Part shown: piece by piece, positions 36,801-44,300 of the stretch
Layout of the letters: each line of letters opens with the position of its first letter
How positions within the stretch are numbered: the stretch's first letter is position 1
Origin: CBDFJH01 sp965198095
GTDB lineage: Bacteria; Latescibacterota; UBA2968; GCA-2709665
Reading direction: 5' to 3'
DNA: 64,000 bases
Assembly: GCA_965198095.1 (NCBI GenBank)
Contig: OZ240239.1
Coordinates: forward strand, 2,418,001-2,482,000
Notes under the pieces: model-generated
What the model was told of the DNA's origin: nothing
Database searches by the model: none
What the model saw: only the letters and a program-made list of their open reading frames with translations
Translations under genes and position numbers: made by a program

Positions 36801-36832
36801 AATTCGAGACGCTGCTGGCAGCGTCTCGAATT
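36801..36832. promoter_or_regulatory. 15-bp perfect palindrome over RM-gene promoter
   Basis: AATTCGAGACGCTGC (36801-36815) is repeated as its exact reverse complement at 36818-36832, with only TG between. A TATACT hexamer (36838-36843) sits just downstream as a possible -10 box, so the palindrome would cover the -35 position. The restriction-modification gene starts at 36874. It may be an operator for autoregulation or an upstream terminator. Confidence 0.55.
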
Positions 36833-36873
36833 TTCGTTATACTGGGCTACCCGGTACGGGAGAACCCATTTAT

Positions 36874-39729
36874 ATGCGTCTGTCGTGGAATGAAATCCGC
36901 GCCCGCGCTGCCCGGTTCGCTCAAGACTGGAAAGACGCGGGCTACGAGAAGGGCCAGACTCAGCTCTTCTACCGCGACTTTTTCGATATCTTCGACGTGC
37001 CCGTGCGCCGGGTGGCCGCGTTTGAGGAACCCGTTAAATTGCTTGGCGATAAGCGCGGCTTTATCGACCTGTTCTGGAAAGGCGTCCTGCTCGTCGAGCA
37101 GAAAAGCGCCGGCCGCGACCTCACCGCCGCCAAGACCCAGGCCCTCTCCTACTTCCCCGGCCTCAGGGATGCCGACCTGCCGCGCTACATCCTGCTGAGC
37201 GACTTCGCAACGTTTGAGCTATACGACCTCGATGAAGACGAAAACGTTGCCTTCGCTCTCGCCGACCTGCCCCAACACGTCGAAAAGTTCGGCTTTATTC
37301 TGGGCGTGCAGAAGCGGACCTTCAGGGATCAAGATCCGGTCAACATCAGAGCGTCCGAGCGCGTCGGCGACCTGCACGACGCGCTGGCGGCCTCCGGCTA
37401 CGCCAGCCACGACCTGGAGCAATTCCTCGTCCGCATCGTCTTCTGTTTCTTCGCGGACGACACCGGCATCTTCGAGCCACGCGACATCTTCCTCGACCTG
37501 CTGGAAAACCGGACGCGGGAAGACGGCTCAGACCTCGGCGGCTGGCTGGCGCAGCTGTTCCAGGTGCTCAACACGCCCGCAGACCGCCGCTCGAAACACC
37601 TCGACGAAGACCTTGTCCGCTTCCCCTACGTGAACGGCGATCTGTTCCGCGACCCATTGCTCATTCCATCGTTTGATGCCCCGATGCGCCAGCGGCTCAT
37701 TGACGCTTGCCATTTCAATTGGTCCGATATTTCTCCGGCGATCTTTGGCTCGCTATTTCAGTCGGTAATGGAAAAGGACGAGCGCCGGGCTCAGGGCGCG
37801 CACTACACCACCGAACAAAACATCCTCAAGGTCATTGAGCCGCTGTTCCTCGACGACCTGCGTGCGGAGTTCCGGCGTCTGAAGTCGCGCCATGACACCC
37901 GCCGCATTCCCGAACTGATCGCCTTTCAGTTGCGGCTCGGTGACCTCCGCTTCTTTGACCCGGCCTGCGGCTGCGGCAATTTCCTCGTCATCGCCTACCG
38001 CGAATTGCGGGCATTGGAAATTGAGGCGCTCAAAGAGATTCGCCCGCGGCGCCAATACGACGCCTTTGCAGAGATACTTTCGGTGGTCGACGTGGATCAG
38101 TTTTACGGCATTGAGTTGGGGGAATTTCCTGCGCACATCGCCGAGGTCGCCCTGTGGATGATGGACCACATTATGAACAACCGGCTGAGCCTGGAGTTCG
38201 GCCAGACGTACACGCGGATTCCGCTGGAGAAGTCGCCCCACATCCGGCATGGCGACGCGCTGGAGATTGATTGGTCCGAATTGCTGCCGCCGGAGGAATG
38301 TTTCTACGTCTTGGGCAATCCACCGTTCGTGGGCGCGAAGTTCCAATCCCCGTCACAGCGCGAACAGGTGCGCCGCATTGCCGCGCTGGGCAAAAGCGGC
38401 GGCACCCTCGACTACGTTACCGCGTGGTTCATCAGGGCCGGCGGATACGTGCAGCAGAGCGCGGCGCGGATCGGCTTTGTGGCGACCAATTCCATCACAC
38501 AGGGCGAACAGGTCGCGCAGCTTTGGCCGATTTTGTTCGACCGTTGCAAGCTGGACATCGCCTTTGCGCACCGCACCTTTGCGTGGGGATCGGACGCTCG
38601 CGGCATGGCGCACGTTCACGTGGTCATTATGGGATTGGCCAAACGGGGTGACGCGCCAAGAGAGAAGCAGCTGTTTTCCTACGACACCCCCAAAGGCGAT
38701 CCGCAAGAGAGCCGTCATGCGGCCCTCTCGCCCTATCTGTTCGACGCCAGCGGACTGGCCGATTCTCGGGTTGTGGTAAAGGAATCGGCACGGCCCCTGA
38801 ATGGGCTGCCGAAACTTATCATCGGTTCCAAGCCCATCGATGGCGGCCACTATATTTTCAACGTCGACGAACGCACCGCTTTTCTGTGCGAAGAACCGGA
38901 CGCTGAGCCGTATCTGCGCCCCTTCGTGGGAAGCCGCGAGTTTTTGCAGGGTGGAGAGCGCTGGATATTGCACCTGGCCGACGCACCACCCCAGGTTCTG
39001 AAAACGCTGCCGAAAGTCCGCGAGCGCATCGCCGCGGTCCGCGCCTATCGGTTGGCAAGCAAGAGTAAGCCCACCCAAGCACTCGCTGCGACGCCGATGC
39101 TCTACCACGTCAACGTCATTCCCACTGCGCCTTTTTTGGTCGTGCCGGAGGTCAGTTCCGAACGGCGGGATTACATCCCGATTGCGTGGCTGGAGCCGCC
39201 GGTCATTCCGAGCAACAAGATACGTATACTGCCGAACGCCACCCTTTGGCAGTTTGGACTCCTCACATCTACAATGCACATGGCATGGGTCAGGAATATC
39301 GGCGGGCGGCTCAAGAGTGACTTTTCATACGGGATCGGCGTTATCTATAACACCTTCTCCCTACCGCCAGTCCCCGCAGAAACACTACAACGCTTCGCGC
39401 CTCACGCCGACGCCATCCTCGCCGCCCGCGCTGCTTATCCCGATGCGACGCTGGCTGACCTCTACGACCCTGATCTCTGCCCGCAGATCTCCGCAAAGCG
39501 CACCAGGCCCTGGACCGCGCCGTCGATAGGCTGTACCGACGTAGCGGCTTCACCTCCGAGCGCGAGCGTGTCGAACACCTGCTCGGCCTGTACGAAAAAA
39601 TGCTGGTGCCGCTGGCGGCCAAGGCCAGGCCGAAGCGGCGGAGGCGAAGGCGGAAGTAGCGGAAGAAGGTTGATACTCAAGGGGCGAAAATACTCTGACG
39701 GGACCGTTGAGCTTCGCAGCCGTCAATGA
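36874..39729 (+). CDS. MmeI-like restriction-modification enzyme, 3' frameshift
   Basis: A single-chain restriction and methylation enzyme of the MmeI (type IIL) class. The N-terminal nuclease has Asp65, Glu75 and Lys77 (GFIDLFWKGVLLVEQKS), with the same spacing as the D-x9-ExK of MmeI. A helical linker follows, then the adenine methylase with FFDPACGCGNF (about 362) and GNPPF (about 482), and a target-recognition region. From about 39476 the frame is lost: another frame reads ADLRKAHQALDRAVDRLYRR, GFTSERERVEHLLGLYEKML, and stops at 39659, the normal family ending. One lost base near 39477 explains it. As written, the protein has a foreign C-terminal tail of about 80 residues; catalytic parts are intact. 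Confidence 0.85.
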   Translation: MRLSWNEIRARAARFAQDWKDAGYEKGQTQLFYRDFFDIFDVPVRRVAAFEEPVKLLGDKRGFIDLFWKGVLLVEQKSAGRDLTAAKTQALSYFPGLRDADLPRYILLSDFATFELYDLDEDENVAFALADLPQHVEKFGFILGVQKRTFRDQDPVNIRASERVGDLHDALAASGYASHDLEQFLVRIVFCFFADDTGIFEPRDIFLDLLENRTREDGSDLGGWLAQLFQVLNTPADRRSKHLDEDLVRFPYVNGDLFRDPLLIPSFDAPMRQRLIDACHFNWSDISPAIFGSLFQSVMEKDERRAQGAHYTTEQNILKVIEPLFLDDLRAEFRRLKSRHDTRRIPELIAFQLRLGDLRFFDPACGCGNFLVIAYRELRALEIEALKEIRPRRQYDAFAEILSVVDVDQFYGIELGEFPAHIAEVALWMMDHIMNNRLSLEFGQTYTRIPLEKSPHIRHGDALEIDWSELLPPEECFYVLGNPPFVGAKFQSPSQREQVRRIAALGKSGGTLDYVTAWFIRAGGYVQQSAARIGFVATNSITQGEQVAQLWPILFDRCKLDIAFAHRTFAWGSDARGMAHVHVVIMGLAKRGDAPREKQLFSYDTPKGDPQESRHAALSPYLFDASGLADSRVVVKESARPLNGLPKLIIGSKPIDGGHYIFNVDERTAFLCEEPDAEPYLRPFVGSREFLQGGERWILHLADAPPQVLKTLPKVRERIAAVRAYRLASKSKPTQALAATPMLYHVNVIPTAPFLVVPEVSSERRDYIPIAWLEPPVIPSNKIRILPNATLWQFGLLTSTMHMAWVRNIGGRLKSDFSYGIGVIYNTFSLPPVPAETLQRFAPHADAILAARAAYPDATLADLYDPDLCPQISAKRTRPWTAPSIGCTDVAASPPSASVSNTCSACTKKCWCRWRPRPGRSGGGEGGSSGRRLILKGRKYSDGTVELRSRQ

Positions 39730-39782
39730 GGCTAAGCTGCGCGTCTGGTCCGCGCGCTCGAGAACGGGGTTCGTTCCGCCAT

Positions 39783-40088
39783 TTACTCGCCGAGCGCGCG
39801 CACGACCGCCTCCGGGTCGCGGTCAATAACGGTCAGCAGGACACGGGCGGCGCGGTCCGGCACCCGGCGCCCCTGTTCCCAATCCTGCAACGCACGTGCA
39901 TCGAGGCCGAACCGGTCGGCGAACTTCCGGCGACTCAGCTTCATACGTTTCCGCAGTGCCAGAATGTGTTCCGCGGCGGGATCGTCGACAATGCGGCACG
40001 GAAGCGCGACTTCGCCGCGCACGTGTGCAAGCACCTCGCCCAAGGCCGCTTCTACCTCTCGACCCACCTGGGTTCGCTCCGTTGTCAT
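39783..40088 (-). CDS. higA: HigA-type XRE-family antitoxin
   Basis: A 101-residue protein whose C-terminal half is a helix-turn-helix: ILALRKRMKLSRRKFADRFG, then LDARALQDWEQGRRVPD and AARVLLTVIDRDPEAV. The N-terminal half would wrap the toxin. It neutralises the HigB-like toxin and represses the operon. ATG at 40088 overlaps the toxin stop by four bases (ATGA), the usual toxin-first order of higBA. Confidence 0.85.
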   Translation of the reverse strand: MTTERTQVGREVEAALGEVLAHVRGEVALPCRIVDDPAAEHILALRKRMKLSRRKFADRFGLDARALQDWEQGRRVPDRAARVLLTVIDRDPEAVVRALGE

Positions 40089-40393
40089 CTGTTTGCCTCT
40101 TCTTTCTTGATCGTGGCCACCAGCCGGGACAGGTCTTCCCGGTCTGCCTTGGCATAGGCCGTCAGCATATAGAGGGTCTCGGGTCCGGCGTGATGGAAGT
40201 AAATGGTGCGGATTCCACCTCGCTTTCCCCGTCCGGACGCTGCCCAACGCAACTTGCGAATTCCTCCCGTTCCCGGGAGCACAGGCGCCCCGGTGAGATC
40301 GGCAATGATCGCCGCCTCCATCTTTTGCCGTTCTGCTTCCGACATGAGCTTGCGGATGGCCCGCCCGTACGTCTTGGTAGTAACGATTCGCAT
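40085..40393 (-). CDS. higB: HigB-type (RelE superfamily) toxin
   Basis: A 102-residue toxin of the RelE/HigB fold, which cleaves mRNA on the ribosome. Visible features are GTGGIRKLRWAASGRGKRGG, IRTIYFHHAGPETLYMLTAY and AKADREDLS, matching Gp49-like/HigB proteins with basic residues that contact mRNA. ATG at 40393 begins MRIVTTKTYGRAI; an upstream ATG at 40429 is unlikely because it passes through the operator. It is the first gene of the toxin-antitoxin operon, encoded away from the FN3 remnant on the other side. Confidence 0.85.
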   Translation of the reverse strand: MRIVTTKTYGRAIRKLMSEAERQKMEAAIIADLTGAPVLPGTGGIRKLRWAASGRGKRGGIRTIYFHHAGPETLYMLTAYAKADREDLSRLVATIKKEEANR

Positions 40394-40404
40394 CCACTTT
40401 AATA

Positions 40405-40419
40405 TGCGGCACTGCCGCA
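40405..40419. promoter_or_regulatory. HigBA operator palindrome
   Basis: TGCGGCA-C-TGCCGCA is a perfect 7+1+7 inverted repeat ending 11 bases upstream of the higB ATG. The position is typical of autorepression by a HigA dimer. Confidence 0.65.
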
Positions 40420-40441
40420 AATATGTCAAAAATTACATTTG

Positions 40442-40668
40442 AAAGGCAGCGACGGGCGTTCACGGACGGCCCGCAGGGTGTGACGGACACGAGCGCAACC
40501 ATTGAGGGGCTGAGCCCCGACACGGCATACGAGGTGCAGGTGCGGGCGAGCAGTGCTGCGGGCGACGGGGACTGGTCGGCCCTTGGGGTCTTGCGGACCG
40601 CTGTAATAATCCTGTATGACCTGTTTTCCCTGTCGCTGGATCTGGATGACTCCGAAGGCGATCAGTAG
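40442..40668 (+). pseudogene. FN3/cohesin cassette remnant
   Basis: From about 40442 the sequence is nearly identical to the FN3 module of the downstream surface genes: FTDGPQGVTDTSATIEGLSP, then VQVRASSAAGDGDWSALG, then the linker and first cohesin strand LFSLSLDLDDSEGDQ, where TAG stops it. The 5' part is replaced by the higBA promoter region and the rest of the cohesin is missing. It is a piece of a fourth copy, probably broken when the toxin module or a deletion arrived. Confidence 0.75.
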
Positions 40669-41327
40669 CTTCTCGCGCATCGGCAAGGAATCGGCGGCAG
40701 CCCTTGAGAAGGTTGACGAACACCCTCGGCCCGATGCGGATTTCAAACGCCTTGCCAGGGCTCCCGAAACGCTCCCGACGCGTTGCAAAACGCGCCTCGC
40801 GCTGCGAATTGCAACATATCCTCTGTCTCTCCATCCGGTTTTCCACGTAAGTCCTTAAGTAAACATCCATTTAAAAAATCTTCCGGAGCCGTGAAACGGT
40901 CGCCTGGGCGGTCTGGCGTGCGGCATTTTGCAACGTGTCGATATTTTTACAAGCGGCCTTGCATATACCCTAACTCCTTCATCTACAATGTGTTGTCTGT
41001 ATTGCACAAATCCGGCACGAATTTTGCCTATGTACGAGGCGGAAATGCCCACGACTTGGATCTGCCGGGCTTCCGGCTGCATCCGTTAAAAGGCTGGTTC
41101 GTCCGGAGGCTTCCGTTTCCCGCCAACCCTATAGGCCACTCATCGGCGCGTCGGGACCGGCTGGCGTACCGGTGGCTTGCGCCGCCGGAGCCGGAGGCTG
41201 CGGGATCGGACCGGAACTGCGGCGGCCTGTGACCTCGAACGGAGTCGGCACGACGACAAAGACCGTATCGGATCAAAGAGATCCGGTTCAACACCTGCGG
41301 AGATTGCGAACTCAAGGAGGATACTTC
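40669..41327. other. Gap upstream of the largest surface gene
   Basis: No recognised gene is present. A minus-strand frame across 40680-40860 is arginine-rich and unrecognised, perhaps debris. The last 100 bases should include the promoter of the surface gene; its ribosome site AAGGAGG lies at 41314-41320. Confidence 0.35.
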
Positions 41328-44300
41328 GTGAGCAGACCTGAAAATCGTTACCGGCTACTGGAACCGGCCCTGTGCGCCGTCCTGCTTCTGTCCGCCTGGC
41401 CGGCCGAGGCTACCGGCCAGGAAAGTGACACCGTTCGCCCGGTGTTTGTGAGCGCAAGGACCGACGGTGGTTATGTCACCATTACTTTCAGCGAAGAGAT
41501 CTTCATTAGTCCGCTGGTGAGATACGTCAAGGAGTGGTCTGGCGCTCCTCTACAACTTTTCTTGAGAGCGGCCTTCGAGATGTCCATCAACGGGCGTGTG
41601 ATCTATACTCAAGAAAGGGCCTCACTTTCCGGCACCGATCTCACGCTACGGATGGCATATTATGCAGGGCCCGGAGATGAGGTCCGAGTCGCCTACAACA
41701 ACATATTCGTCAGAAACGCAGGCGGCCTTCTCGTTGACGCTGCCGGGAACGCCGTTCCTTACTTCTCCTCCCAGACGGTGCAGAACAACGCTGGGTCTCC
41801 TGGCTCCAATTTGGTTGATGGAGCGGTATTGACCCCGGGTGAGATCACGATACCGGAAGGCAGCAGCGGAACGTACACCGTTAAACTTGCCTCGCAACCG
41901 TCGGAGAATGTGACTGTAAAAGTAATGCCCTATGCCATTGTGCAGGTGATGCCCGCACAAATGACGTTCACTCCGGATAACTGGGATGATCCCCAAACAG
42001 TGACGGTATCCACCTATGACGACAATGACTCTGTCGATGCCTGGGCGGCAGTATTGCATCAAATCGTCGGCGTTAACAACGCTAACTGGACGTTTATCAA
42101 CGTAGTCGTGGACGACCAGGACCCGCCACTCGTAGTGTCCGGAAGCACCTCGACCGACTACGCGGAGAACGGCGCCTCTGGGGTGGCCACCTACCCGGTG
42201 ACCAACGCGGGAGGCGCCACTGTCACCTATAGACTATATGGAGATGACAAAAGCGACTTCTCCATCAGCCGCGCCGGCGTGCTCACTTTTAAGAGGCCAC
42301 CCGACTACGAGAATCCGGCAGATTCAAACCGCGACAATGTATACGTGGTGACGGTACATGCCTCAAATGGCACATCCACAGGCGCGCTGCTGGACGTGGC
42401 GATCAACGTCACGGACGTGGACGAGACCCCGGCGGTGACCATTGCACCGGGGGGGGGCACGACTTCGGTAACGGAAGGAACGGCCATTGAGTTTACGCTG
42501 ACCCGGGCGGGTTCGGCGACGAACGACCTGACCGTCAATGTGCGCGTGACCCAGGCGGGCGAGGTCATCAAAACCGCGGATTCCTATCAGGCGCCGACGA
42601 CGGTTGCGTTCACCGCGGGCGCGGCGACGGCCCCGCTGACCGTGGAGACGCAAGCCGACGCGGTGGACGAGGCCAACGGCGAGATCACGGCGGAGGTCAC
42701 GGCGGGTGCGGGATATACGCTGGGTACGGCCGCCTCCGCCTCTGTGGCGGTCACCGACGACGACGAGCGCGGCGTGAGGGTGTCGGAGACGGCGCTTACA
42801 GTACCGGAGGGCGGCAGCAATACCTACACGGTGGTGCTGACCTCAGAGCCGACCGATGATGTGACGGTGGAGGTTTCGGGCGCCTCAGGGGACGTGAGCG
42901 TGAGCGGATCGCCGTTGACGTTCACGGTGGACAATTGGGACGCTGGGCAGACGTTCACGGTGGACGCGGCCGAAGATGATGACGCCCTGGCGGATCTGGC
43001 GGTGACGCTGAGGCATACGGTGAGCGGCGGGGACTACGGCCCGGTTACGGCGGAGGATGTAACGGTGACGATTACCGAGAACGACGAGCCGGCGCTGAGC
43101 GTTGCGGACACGAGCGCGGCGGAGGGCGACGGCCGCATGGTGTTCAAGGTGCGGCTGAGCCAGGAGACGAGCAACGAGGTGACGGTGTCTTTCGCGACCT
43201 CGAACGGGACGGCCCAGCAGGGGACGGATTACACGCGGAAGACGGGCACTCTGACCTTCCCTGCCCGGACGACGGAGCAGACGATAGAGGTGCCGATCCT
43301 CAACGACCCGGAAGATGAGGACGAGGCGGAGACGCTCAGAGTGACGCTGAGCAACCCGCAGCACGCGACTTTGGACGATAACCAGGCGACCGGTACGATC
43401 CGCGACGATGACGACCCGGAAGTGACGGTGGCGTTCGTCCGGGGGAGCTATACGGCTACGGAGGGCGGAACCGCGGCTGAGGCGACGGTGAAGCTGAGCG
43501 CCGATCCGGAACGCACGGTCGAGATTCCGCTGACAGCGACGCCGCAGGGGGGTGCGACGGCTTCCGACTACTCGTTGCCGTCAAGCGTGACCTTCACCAG
43601 CGGCGGTCCGACCTTGCAGACCTTTACCGTCACCGCGACCGACGACCGGGTGGATGACGACGGCGAAACGGTCGACCTCGGCTTCGGCAGCCCGTTGCCG
43701 GACGGGGTTACTGCAGGCAACCCTGCAACGGTGACCCTGGACGACAACGATGATCGCGGGGTGACTGTGTCGGCGACGACGCTGACGGTGTCCGAGGGCA
43801 GCAGCGCGACCTATACGGTTGTGTTGACTTCAGAGCCGACCGGGCCGGTGACGGTGGCGGTTGCGGACGCCTCCGGGGATGTGAGCGTGCGCGGATCGCC
43901 GGTGACCTTGACGTTCACGGCGGACAATTGGAGTACGCTGCAGGCCGTGACGGTAGACGCGGTCGAAGACGATGATGCCCTGGGGGACTCCCCGGTGACG
44001 CTGAGGCATACGGTGAGCGGCGGAGACTACGGCTCGGTTACGGCGGAGGACGTGCGGGTGACGATCATCGAGAACGACGCGCCGACCCTGACGATTGAGA
44101 GCGAGCAAGTAGCAGAAGGGGACGGGGACATGGTGTTCGACGTGAGGTTGAGCCAGGCGACGAGCAACGAAGCGACCGTGGAGTACGCGACCTCGAACGG
44201 CACGGCCATTCAGGGGACGGACTACACGGCGCAGGGCGGCACGCTGACCTTCCCTGAAAATAGTACGATACCTCAGGAGATCCGCGTACCGATCCTCGAC

